This document shows positions 1-6,298 of a stretch of 7,558 nt of DNA, in pieces. The position numbers were made by a program, and so were the translations under genes. The DNA is taken from NCBI GenBank assembly GCA_902796045.1, contig CADBNQ010000264.1, positions 1 to 7,558 on the forward strand, given 5' to 3'. This stretch comes from an uncultured Lachnospiraceae bacterium (GTDB taxonomy: Bacteria; Bacillota; Clostridia; Lachnospirales; Lachnospiraceae). Numbering within the stretch: position 1 is the first letter of the stretch; every line of letters begins with the position of its first letter. The notes below the pieces were generated by a model that saw nothing but the letters and a program-made list of their open reading frames with translations, was not told where the DNA came from and made no database searches.

Positions 1-84
1 ACAGTTGACATTTCTTCACACAGTACCGGTCAGATATCCGCTGATTTACAGACAGAAGCACATATGTTGGTGTGGGAAGTTTAA
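1..84 (+). other. Possible 3' end of an upstream reading frame, or intergenic DNA
   Basis: A reading frame open from base 1 runs 27 codons to a TAA at 82-84. It would encode a tail ending in MLVWEV. I recognise no family in it, and its use of ATA, TTA and TCA codons is unlike the genes downstream, so it may be chance. A second frame (from base 2) is also open, to about 101. If coding, it would be the end of a gene lying 51 bp before the GTPase. A TTGACA at 5-10 has no convincing -10 box at the right distance. Confidence 0.2.
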
Positions 85-102
85 GTACAGTGCTGTTTGA
101 GA

Positions 103-126
103 ATGATATAGGATATGATATAGGAT
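103..126 (+). repeat. Perfect 12-bp tandem duplication before the GTPase gene
   Basis: The 12-mer ATGATATAGGAT occurs at 103-114 and again, immediately and without a mismatch, at 115-126. Each copy contains an AGGA that could act as a weak Shine-Dalgarno core. The second (122-125) is 10 nt from the ATG at 136; the first (110-113) is 22 nt away. The repeat also makes several TATGAT/GATATA -10-like words, but none is paired with a good -35 box. A replication-slippage origin is the simplest explanation; any effect on translation is inference. Confidence 0.75.
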
Positions 127-135
127 TTAAAAATA

Positions 136-1116
136 ATGCCTGGAAGAAAAAAACTGGAGATACCTGTGTATCTGTTTATGGGCTTCCTTGAGAGCGGAAA
201 GACGACATTTATTCAGGATACACTGGAAGAAGATTATTTTAATGATGGACAGAGGACCCTCCTCTTTGCCTGTGAGGAAGGTCTGGTTGAGTATGACGAC
301 AGGCTGCTGGAGGAATCCAATACCACCCTGGTCATGGTGGAGGATGAGGAGGATTTTGACGCCGATTTCATCACGAGCAAAGTGCTCCAGTACTACCCTG
401 ACCGTGTGATCATAGAGCATAATGGCATGTGGATGCTGGACAGGCTCTATGCCACACTGGAAGATACGCCTTTGGAGGTTTTTCAGACCATTGTGACAGT
501 GAATGCGGAGACCTTTGACCTCTATATGAATAATATGCGGTCTCTGGCGGTGGAGATGTTTAAGATTGCCGAGATGGTGATCATCAACCGCTGCAGGGCT
601 GATATGGCCAGGGCTACCTGGCGCAGGAGCATCAAGGCGGTTAACCGGCGCGCTCAGGTGATGTTTGAATTTGCAGAGGATGAGGAGGATGTCGGGGAGG
701 AAGATCCGGATGCTGCTCTGCCCTATGACATGGAAGCCGATGAGATCATCCTGGAGGATGAAGACTTCGGGATCTGGTTTGTGGACATTATGGAGCGCCC
801 GGAAGCCTACCAGGGGAAGACGATCACCCTGAAGGGGCATATCTTTAAGTCCATCCGTCTCCCCAAAGGCTGTTTTGTTCCCGGCCGGCACGCTATGACA
901 TGCTGTGCAGATGACATTCAGTTTATTGGATACATCTGCCACACCAACCACGCCAGATCCTCCACGATCAAGAAGTTGAAGAATCAGATGTGGGCGATGG
1001 TGACGGCTGAGATCCGCATCGAGTACAATGCTGAGTATGGTGAGGAAGGCCCGGTTCTTTATGCAAAGAGAATCGAGGCTGCCGAGAAGCCGGAGGATGA
1101 GCTTGTCTACTTTTGA
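136..1116 (+). CDS. CobW/G3E-family GTPase with C-terminal DUF1980/TIGR03943-like domain
   Basis: A 326-residue cytosolic protein of two parts. Residues about 9-180 form a SIMIBI-class P-loop domain: a Walker A motif at G16-T23 (GFLESGKT), a short E94-H-N-G97 where CobW proteins usually have E-T-T-G, and N151-R-C-R-A-D156 where an NKxD base-recognition motif is expected. The CxCC metal motif typical of COG0523 metallochaperones is absent; only C46 lies in the corresponding region. Residues about 181-210 are a strongly acidic linker. Residues about 211-326 resemble the DUF1980/TIGR03943 domain, with the signature C256-C-A-D-D260 in a beta-rich context. In other Firmicutes this domain goes with YcgR/UPF0718-type permeases, so a role in handling a metal or other small ligand is likely but unproven. 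The start is the first ATG after an AGGA at 122-125. The gene ends in tandem in-frame stops, TGA TAG. GTPase family call is firm; the ligand is unknown. Confidence 0.88.
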   Translation: MPGRKKLEIPVYLFMGFLESGKTTFIQDTLEEDYFNDGQRTLLFACEEGLVEYDDRLLEESNTTLVMVEDEEDFDADFITSKVLQYYPDRVIIEHNGMWMLDRLYATLEDTPLEVFQTIVTVNAETFDLYMNNMRSLAVEMFKIAEMVIINRCRADMARATWRRSIKAVNRRAQVMFEFAEDEEDVGEEDPDAALPYDMEADEIILEDEDFGIWFVDIMERPEAYQGKTITLKGHIFKSIRLPKGCFVPGRHAMTCCADDIQFIGYICHTNHARSSTIKKLKNQMWAMVTAEIRIEYNAEYGEEGPVLYAKRIEAAEKPEDELVYF

Positions 1117-1172
1117 TAGAGTAACAGTAACGTCGAGCCGCAAAAGATTTCCTGAGTAAAGGGGGAAGGACT

Positions 1173-1808
1173 ATGATCAGAAAAAAAGTGTCAATACTGG
1201 GAGACTCCGTCAGCACCTATGAAGGATTTACACCTGATGGCTTTGTCTTTTATGGCGAGTGGAACGCCAGAGAGACAGGGGTGGCCTCCGCAAAGGATAC
1301 CTGGTGGAGAAAGGTGATTGGTGTCATGGGCTGGAAGCTGGCCAGGAACAATTCCATGTCAGGCAGTCTGGTTGCCGGGCGGCTCCTGACCTCAGGGACA
1401 TCGATCAGAAGGATAAAAGACCTGGCAGCAAATGGTATGCCGGATGTAATCCTGGTGGCCATGGGAGCAAATGACTGGGGGTTCTCAGTTCTGCCTGAGG
1501 AGTTTGAATCAGAATACCGCAATATGCTTCAGCTGCTGAAGCTGACCTATCCGGATGCCCGGATCTGGTGCGCCACCCTGCCTGAGGCGGAGGAACCGGA
1601 CCAGGAATACAGCTTTTTCAATGTTGACGCGGTTGTCTCCAAGAGGGTCTACAGTGATATCATCAGGAAAGCGGCAGCAGAAGCAGATCTGGAGATTGCG
1701 GATCTTGCAGCCGGCGGACAGAGCTACCAGACGATCGACGGGGTCCATCCAAACAGAGAAGGGATGCAGACACTGGCGAATCTGTGGATCAGTGCATTGA
1801 AAAAATGA
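1173..1808 (+). CDS. Small cytosolic SGNH/GDSL-type hydrolase
   Basis: A 211-residue protein with the four SGNH blocks: G10-D-S12 near the N-terminus (S12 the likely nucleophile), a block II glycine around G64 (SMSGS), block III G98-A-N-D101, and block V D189-G-V-H192 (D189 and H192 completing the triad). The family cleaves esters, often acetyl groups on carbohydrates or lipid esters; the substrate cannot be read from this sequence. There is no signal peptide or membrane segment, so it should act in the cytoplasm. Its length is typical of a single-domain member. The start is set by a strong GGAAGGA at 1164-1170, two bases before the ATG, with further purines upstream allowing normal spacing. 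It lies 56 bp after the GTPase gene with no terminator seen between them, so co-transcription is plausible. Its last codons contain a predicted promoter for ilvE. Confidence 0.9.
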   Translation: MIRKKVSILGDSVSTYEGFTPDGFVFYGEWNARETGVASAKDTWWRKVIGVMGWKLARNNSMSGSLVAGRLLTSGTSIRRIKDLAANGMPDVILVAMGANDWGFSVLPEEFESEYRNMLQLLKLTYPDARIWCATLPEAEEPDQEYSFFNVDAVVSKRVYSDIIRKAAAEADLEIADLAAGGQSYQTIDGVHPNREGMQTLANLWISALKK

Positions 1809-1825
1809 AGGAATTATGATACAAT
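1797..1825 (+). promoter_or_regulatory. Predicted SigA promoter for ilvE, with extended -10
   Basis: A -35 box TTGAAA (1797-1802) is separated by exactly 17 bp from a -10 box TACAAT (1820-1825), with a TG at 1817-1818 forming an extended -10. Each hexamer differs from consensus at one base. Transcription should begin near 1832, giving a leader of about 69 nt before the ATG at 1901. The -35 box lies inside the last codons of the SGNH hydrolase gene. Confidence 0.75.
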
Positions 1826-1884
1826 CTTTCATCAGAGGGAGCCGCGAGTGTTCCTTTGATTGATAAAATATTATTCAAACTGAA

Positions 1885-1890
1885 AGGAAG
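1885..1890 (+). promoter_or_regulatory. Ribosome binding site that places the ilvE start
   Basis: AGGAAG lies 10 nt before the ATG at 1901 and 4 nt before an in-frame TTG at 1895. It favours a start at 1901 over the earlier in-frame TTG at 1856, which has no purine-rich site at a suitable distance. Bases 1883-1889 (AAAGGAA) are perfectly complementary to TTCCTTT at 1851-1857, so the site could be masked in the mRNA. Confidence 0.7.
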
Positions 1891-1900
1891 TCTGTTGAGA

Positions 1901-2926
1901 ATGAAAAAGAAAAATATCGACTGGGGCAATATCGGCTTTGGCTATATGCCGGCAGATAAAAGATTTGTGGCTAATTATAAGGATGGAGCCTGGGATGAAG
2001 GCGGGCTGATTGATGATCCCATGATCACCATATCAGAGTGTGCCGGCGTCCTTCAGTATGCGCAGACCTGCTTTGAGGGCCTGAAGGCTTACACCACAGA
2101 AGATGGCAGGACTGTCTGCTTCCGGCCAGATCTCAATGCTTCCCGTATGGCCGACAGCTGCCGTGCCCTGGAGATGCCTGTATTTCCGGAGGACAGGTTC
2201 CTGGAGGCTGTGAAAGCAGTGGTTAAGGCTAACCTGGCTTATGTACCTCCTTTCGGCTCAGGTGCCACACTTTATATCAGACCCTATATGTTCGGATCCA
2301 ATGCGGTCATCGGTGTCAAGCCTGCTGATGAATATCAGTTCAGGATTTTTGTAACCCCGGTAGGACCATATTTTAAGGGTGGTGCCAAGCCTATCACCAT
2401 CAGAGTTTCAGATTTTGACAGGGCTGCCCCCCATGGGACCGGAAACATAAAGGCCGGACTGAACTATGCCATGAGCCTTCATGCGATCGTAGACGCCCAC
2501 GCCAAAGGATTTGATGAGAACATGTATCTGGATCCCCAGACCAGGACGAAGGTTGAGGAGACAGGCGGCGCCAACTTCATTTTCATCACGAAGGACAACA
2601 AGCTCGTGACACCAAAGTCCGACAGTATCCTTCCTTCTATCACACGGCGTTCTCTCATGTATGTGGCCGAGCACTATCTGAACATGGAGGTAGAGCACAG
2701 AGAGGTCTTCTTTGATGAGGTGAAGGATTTTGCCGAGTGCGGTCTTTGCGGTACAGCAGCCGTAATCTCGCCGGTCGGCAAGATTGTTGACCACGGCAAG
2801 GAAATCTGCCTGCCAAGTGGTATGGAAGAGATGGGACCGGTTACCAGGAAGCTTTATGATACCCTCACCGGTATTCAGATGGGGCATATTGAGGCTCCTG
2901 AAGGCTGGATTACAGTAATTGACTGA
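1901..2926 (+). CDS. ilvE: Branched-chain amino acid aminotransferase (IlvE, class IV PLP enzyme)
   Basis: Catalyses reversible transamination between 2-oxoglutarate/glutamate and leucine, isoleucine or valine, the last step of their synthesis, in the cytoplasm. The 341-residue product is full length for the bacterial/eukaryotic BCAT-II-like group. It has the opening motif NIDWGNIGFGY (5-15), the block CFEGLKAY (57-64), and the PLP-binding lysine K184 in GNIKAGLNYA. The cofactor-site stretch EETGGANF is at 219-226, the phosphate-loop region SITRR at 246-250, and GTAAVISPVGKI at 284-295. The ATG at 1901 is chosen because homologues start just before this NIDWG motif and a good ribosome site precedes it; the 15 additional codons back to a TTG at 1856 look like untranslated leader. 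The gene has its own promoter (1797-1825) and terminator (2979-3009), so it is probably transcribed alone, with some read-through from upstream possible. No T-box or leader peptide for branched-chain amino acids is visible in the short leader. Confidence 0.97.
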   Translation: MKKKNIDWGNIGFGYMPADKRFVANYKDGAWDEGGLIDDPMITISECAGVLQYAQTCFEGLKAYTTEDGRTVCFRPDLNASRMADSCRALEMPVFPEDRFLEAVKAVVKANLAYVPPFGSGATLYIRPYMFGSNAVIGVKPADEYQFRIFVTPVGPYFKGGAKPITIRVSDFDRAAPHGTGNIKAGLNYAMSLHAIVDAHAKGFDENMYLDPQTRTKVEETGGANFIFITKDNKLVTPKSDSILPSITRRSLMYVAEHYLNMEVEHREVFFDEVKDFAECGLCGTAAVISPVGKIVDHGKEICLPSGMEEMGPVTRKLYDTLTGIQMGHIEAPEGWITVID

Positions 2927-2978
2927 TCAGCAGACGATAACTGAACCAGATTAAAGCTGTAAAGAAGCTGTTAAGACC

Positions 2979-3009
2979 AGACTCCGGATGTTGTTCCGGA
3001 GTCTTTTTT
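2979..3009 (+). terminator. Intrinsic terminator after ilvE
   Basis: A 9-bp perfect stem, AGACTCCGG (2979-2987) with CCGGAGTCT (2996-3004), can gain a tenth A-T pair around a six-base loop. It is followed by a run of six T (3004-3009). It lies about 50 bp after the ilvE stop. The promoter of the next unit overlaps its loop and 3' side. Confidence 0.92.
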
Positions 3010-3019
3010 ATGTTATAAT
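2991..3019 (+). promoter_or_regulatory. Predicted extended -10 promoter for glgB, embedded in the ilvE terminator
   Basis: A consensus TATAAT (3014-3019) preceded by TG at 3011-3012 forms an extended -10 box. A weak -35 match, TTGTTC (2991-2996), sits 17 bp upstream, in the terminator loop and first base of its 3' arm. The start would be near 3026, giving a leader of about 67 nt before glgB. Extended -10 promoters depend less on the -35 box, which fits the poor -35. Confidence 0.7.
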
Positions 3020-3041
3020 CAAGGAGTATCATACAAGGATA

Positions 3042-3069
3042 GATTCCCAACCCGAGTTGGGGGATAATC
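3042..3069 (+). promoter_or_regulatory. Hairpin in the glgB leader
   Basis: CCCAAC (3046-3051), loop CCGA, GTTGGG (3056-3061) form a perfect 6-bp stem. Outside it, GATT (3042-3045) can pair with AATC (3066-3069) across a 4-nt bulge. There is no T run after it, so it is not a terminator. It ends about 10 nt before the Shine-Dalgarno site. It could affect mRNA stability or translation; I recognise no known riboswitch or protein-binding motif. Confidence 0.5.
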
Positions 3070-3078
3070 ATAATCTAC

Positions 3079-3084
3079 GGAGGG
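3079..3084 (+). promoter_or_regulatory. Ribosome binding site that places the glgB start
   Basis: GGAGGG lies 8 nt before the ATG at 3093, ideal spacing. It shows that translation starts there and not at the in-frame ATG at 2988, which lies inside the terminator hairpin and upstream of the predicted transcript start. Confidence 0.9.
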
Positions 3085-3092
3085 TATTCCTT

Positions 3093-5009
3093 ATGAGTAA
3101 AAGTACAGCAAATGAGAGTTTTGTTACAGAGTATGACCAGTATCTGTTTGGAAACGGCACCCACTATGATGTCTACAATAAGCTGGGGGCTCACCCGTTA
3201 GAGACGGAGGAGGGACCGGGCGTCTATTTTGCTGTCTGGGCTCCCAATGCCAAAGGAGTTTCTCTGGTTGGTAATTTTAACGGCTGGGATGAGAAGGCAC
3301 ATCCCATGAAGAGACTTGAGCCTCTTGGCATCTATGAGCTCTTCGTCCCTGGTATCGGAACCGGTGAGGTATATAAATATGCAGTGAAAACCCGCGCAGG
3401 TGATACTGTTCTCAAGACAGATCCTTTTGCCTTCCAGACAGAGCTGCGGCCCGCCAATGCTTCTGTTGTTGCTGACCTGTCTCATTTCACCTGGCATGAT
3501 CGGGACTGGATGAAGAAAAGGGAGAAGTTTGATTCGAGAAAGAGTCCCATGTTTGTCTATGAGGTCCATCCGGGTTCATGGATGAAGCATCCTGTCAGCG
3601 AGACCGACAAGGACGGTTATTACAATTATCGGGAACTTGCCGTGAGACTGACGGACTATGTGAAGGATATGGGTTACACCCATGTGGAGCTCATGGGAAT
3701 CGCTGAGCATCCTTTCGATGGGTCGTGGGGATATCAGGTCACCAACTATTTTGCACCGACATCCCGCCACGGGTCTCCGCAGGATTTCCAGTTCTTTGTA
3801 GATTATCTCCACAAGAATAAGATCGGGATCATCCTGGACTGGGTACCGGCACATTTCCCGAGAGATGCCTTCGGGCTGGCTGAATTTGACGGGACCTGCC
3901 TTTATGAATATGCAGATACCAGAAAGGGTGAGCATCCTGACTGGGGGACCAAGGTTTTTGATTTCGGAAAGACGGAAGTAAAGAACTTCCTGATCTCCAA
4001 TGCCCTCTACTGGGTTGAAAAGTTTCACATCGACGGTCTGAGGGTAGATGCGGTGGCTTCCATGCTCTACCTGGATTATGGACGGCAGCAGGGTCAGTGG
4101 GTACCCAATGAATACGGCGGCAATGAAAACCTGGAAGCTATAGAGTTCTTCAAACACCTGAACACTGTGGTTAAAGGACGCAATCCGGGCATGGTCATGA
4201 TTGCGGAAGAATCCACGGCCTGGCCCAAGGTGACCGATCAGGCAGAGTATGGCGGACTGGACTTTTCCCTGAAATGGAACATGGGATGGATGCATGATTT
4301 CCTGGAGTATATGAAGCTGGATCCGTATTTCCGCAAGTTCAACCATAATAAGATGACATTTGCCATGATGTATGCTTATTCGGAGAACTATATGCTGGTT
4401 CTCTCTCATGATGAGGTTGTTCACCTCAAGTGCTCCATGATTGAGAAGATGCCAGGCCTTTATGATGACAAATTCAGGAACCTGATGGTGGGCTACGCCT
4501 TTATGACAGGACACCCCGGAAAGAAGCTTCTGTTTATGGGCCAGGATTTCGGTCAGCACAGGGAATGGTCTGAAGCAAGGGAGATTGACTGGTTCCTCCT
4601 GGCTGAAGACAGGAACAGGCAGCTCCAGAACTTTGTCAGGGCCCTGCTCCACCTGTACCGGAGGAACAAGTGTCTCTATGAAACTGACTGTGTGCCGGAA
4701 GGTTTTGAGTGGATCAATGCCAATGACGGAGACAGGAGTATCTTCTCCTTTGTGAGACACTCAGAAAACGGCAGGAACAACCTGCTCTTCGTATGTAATT
4801 TCACTCCTGTTGCAAGACCGGACTACCGTGTAGGAACCACCTGCCGCAGGAAACACACTCTGATGCTGAACAGCGACGCAGCTGAGTTCGGAGGCTCCGG
4901 CGCTGAAAGGCAGACCATCTACAAACCAGTCAAGCAGGAATGTGATGGCAGGGAGTTCTCCTTTGCCTACGACCTGCCGGCTTACGGGGTGGCCATTTTC
5001 AGATTCTGA
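3093..5009 (+). CDS. glgB: 1,4-alpha-glucan (glycogen) branching enzyme, GH13 family
   Basis: Cleaves alpha-1,4-glucan chains and rejoins them by alpha-1,6 bonds in cytoplasmic glycogen synthesis. The 638-residue product has an N-terminal CBM48-type domain (about 40-125, with VYFAVWAPNAKGVSLVGNFN), a GH13 barrel (about 150-530) and a C-terminal beta domain to 638. Conserved regions are DWVPAHF (249-255), GLRVDAV (315-321) with nucleophile D319, IAEEST (370-375) with acid/base E372, and LSHDE (437-441) with the transition-state aspartate D440. The 53- and 121-residue intervals match E. coli GlgB (D405, E458, D526). It lacks the long N-terminal extension of the about 730-residue enzymes. The sequence after HDEVVH is L-K-C-S where E. 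coli-like enzymes have G-K-x-S. No other glycogen gene (glgC, glgD, glgA, glgP) is in the window. It is the first gene of its unit, 36 bp before tyrS, with no terminator between. Confidence 0.96.
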   Translation: MSKSTANESFVTEYDQYLFGNGTHYDVYNKLGAHPLETEEGPGVYFAVWAPNAKGVSLVGNFNGWDEKAHPMKRLEPLGIYELFVPGIGTGEVYKYAVKTRAGDTVLKTDPFAFQTELRPANASVVADLSHFTWHDRDWMKKREKFDSRKSPMFVYEVHPGSWMKHPVSETDKDGYYNYRELAVRLTDYVKDMGYTHVELMGIAEHPFDGSWGYQVTNYFAPTSRHGSPQDFQFFVDYLHKNKIGIILDWVPAHFPRDAFGLAEFDGTCLYEYADTRKGEHPDWGTKVFDFGKTEVKNFLISNALYWVEKFHIDGLRVDAVASMLYLDYGRQQGQWVPNEYGGNENLEAIEFFKHLNTVVKGRNPGMVMIAEESTAWPKVTDQAEYGGLDFSLKWNMGWMHDFLEYMKLDPYFRKFNHNKMTFAMMYAYSENYMLVLSHDEVVHLKCSMIEKMPGLYDDKFRNLMVGYAFMTGHPGKKLLFMGQDFGQHREWSEAREIDWFLLAEDRNRQLQNFVRALLHLYRRNKCLYETDCVPEGFEWINANDGDRSIFSFVRHSENGRNNLLFVCNFTPVARPDYRVGTTCRRKHTLMLNSDAAEFGGSGAERQTIYKPVKQECDGREFSFAYDLPAYGVAIFRF

Positions 5010-5045
5010 CAGATATATTTTTGCTTTTATAGAGAGGAAAATATT

Positions 5046-6272
5046 ATGACCGTTTATGATGAGTTGGTCGCCCGCGGCCTGATCGCCCAGGTGACCAACG
5101 AGGATGAGATTAAAAAGATGATCAATGAAGGCAAGGCTATATTTTATATTGGCTTTGATCCGACAGCCGACAGCCTTCATGTTGGGCATTTCATGGCCTT
5201 ATGTCTGATGAAAAGGCTGCAGATGGCCGGCAATAAGCCCATCGCCCTTCTGGGCGGCGGGACCGCCATGATTGGTGATCCTTCAGGCCGGACAGATATG
5301 CGCAAGATGATGACCAGGGAAGATATAGAGCACAATATCGAGTGCTTTAAGAAACAAATGAGCCGTTTTATTGATTTTTCAGATGGCAAGGCCATGATGG
5401 TTAATAATGCAGACTGGCTCCTGGATCTGAATTATGTTGAGCTCCTGCGGGAAGTGGGCGCCTGCTTCTCAGTCAATAATATGCTGAGGGCAGAGTGTTA
5501 CAAGCAGCGTATGGAGAAGGGTCTGTCCTTCCTTGAGTTCAATTATATGATCATGCAGAGCTATGACTTCTATGTATTATTCCAGAAGTACGGCTGCAAT
5601 ATGCAGTTCGGAGGGAATGACCAGTGGAGCAATATGCTGGGCGGGACAGAGCTGATCCGTCGTAAGCTCGGCAAGGATGCCCATGCCATGACCATCACCC
5701 TGCTTTTGAATTCCGAAGGCAAAAAGATGGGCAAGACCCAGTCCGGAGCGGTCTGGCTGGATCCGAATAAGACATCCCCCTTTGATTTCTACCAGTACTG
5801 GAGAAATGTCGCAGACGATGACGTGATGAAGTGCATCCGCATGCTCACCTTCCTCCCCCTCGAGGAGATAGATGCCATGGACAGCTGGGAAGGCAGCCAG
5901 CTCAACAAGGCCAAGGAGATCCTGGCCTATGAGCTCACTAAGCTGGTTCATGGGAAAGAAGAGGCAGAGAAGGCGCAGCAGGCCGCGAAAGCCCTGTTCG
6001 GCGGCGGCACGGATGATGCCAATATGCCGGCCTGCCGGCTGACAGAGGCTGATCTGCGGGATGGTAGAATCGATATCCTGGGACTTCTTGTAAAAGCCGG
6101 TCTGGCAGGCAGCCGTTCTGAGGCCAGAAGAAATGTCCAGCAGGGCGGCGTGACCGTAGATGGAGAGAAAGTGACGGATATAGCTGCTTCCTATGGCCTG
6201 GACGATTTTGGACCGGATGGAAAAGTCTTAAGAAGGGGAAAGAAGAAGTTTATTAAAGTGGTCACAGGCTGA
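5046..6272 (+). CDS. tyrS: Tyrosyl-tRNA synthetase (TyrRS), class Ic
   Basis: Charges tRNA-Tyr with tyrosine in an ATP-dependent, two-step reaction in the cytoplasm. The 408-residue product is full length for bacterial TyrRS. The Rossmann catalytic domain carries the tyrosine-site Y34 (FYIGFDPT), the HIGH-class motif H45-V-G-H48, the tyrosine-binding segment around Y167-Q171-D174, GGNDQW (189-194), and the KMSKS-class motif K227-M-G-K-T231. The C-terminal S4-like RNA-binding domain covers about 343-408 (DILGLLVKAGLAGSRSEARR). The start follows AGGA at 5035-5038, 7 nt from the ATG. It lies 36 bp after glgB with no terminator; the following methyltransferase gene is 26 bp away. No T-box leader is visible before it, although many Firmicutes tyrS genes have one. 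Confidence 0.98.
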   Translation: MTVYDELVARGLIAQVTNEDEIKKMINEGKAIFYIGFDPTADSLHVGHFMALCLMKRLQMAGNKPIALLGGGTAMIGDPSGRTDMRKMMTREDIEHNIECFKKQMSRFIDFSDGKAMMVNNADWLLDLNYVELLREVGACFSVNNMLRAECYKQRMEKGLSFLEFNYMIMQSYDFYVLFQKYGCNMQFGGNDQWSNMLGGTELIRRKLGKDAHAMTITLLLNSEGKKMGKTQSGAVWLDPNKTSPFDFYQYWRNVADDDVMKCIRMLTFLPLEEIDAMDSWEGSQLNKAKEILAYELTKLVHGKEEAEKAQQAAKALFGGGTDDANMPACRLTEADLRDGRIDILGLLVKAGLAGSRSEARRNVQQGGVTVDGEKVTDIAASYGLDDFGPDGKVLRRGKKKFIKVVTG

Positions 6273-6298
6273 GCCTTAAAGGACACTTTGGAGGGTTT

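Noticed and set aside
5..10. Consensus -35 hexamer TTGACA near the left edge
   Set aside because: No acceptable -10 box is found 16-18 bp downstream; the closest AT-rich words are at about 20 bp and match poorly.
127..1143. Long open frame on the minus strand (338 codons) opposite the GTPase gene
   Set aside because: It mirrors the codon bias of the sense gene, has no recognisable domain and no ribosome site. The same applies to the minus-strand frames at 3576-4760 and 6731-7498.
1856..1900. Extension of ilvE to an in-frame TTG at 1856
   Set aside because: No ribosome binding site precedes it, the resulting peptide is not like IlvE, and the ATG at 1901 has a suitable AGGAAG.
2738..2749. CGLC in IlvE (C280-C283) as a redox switch like the CxxC of human BCAT
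   Set aside because: The human CxxC lies in the later GTACVVCPV segment, which here reads GTAAVISPV without cysteines, so the positions do not correspond.
2988..3092. Extension of glgB by 35 codons to an in-frame ATG at 2988
   Set aside because: That ATG lies inside the terminator hairpin and upstream of the predicted transcript start. The peptide has no family resemblance, and GGAGGG is perfectly placed for the ATG at 3093.
5006..5033. Possible promoter CTGACA / TATAGA with 16-bp spacing before tyrS
   Set aside because: Both boxes are imperfect, and transcription would begin about at the ATG or inside the ribosome site, leaving tyrS without a usable leader.
5724..5738. KMGKT instead of KMSKS in TyrRS
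   Set aside because: Bacterial TyrRS often has a G in this motif (KFGKT in Geobacillus), so this is normal variation and not a defect.
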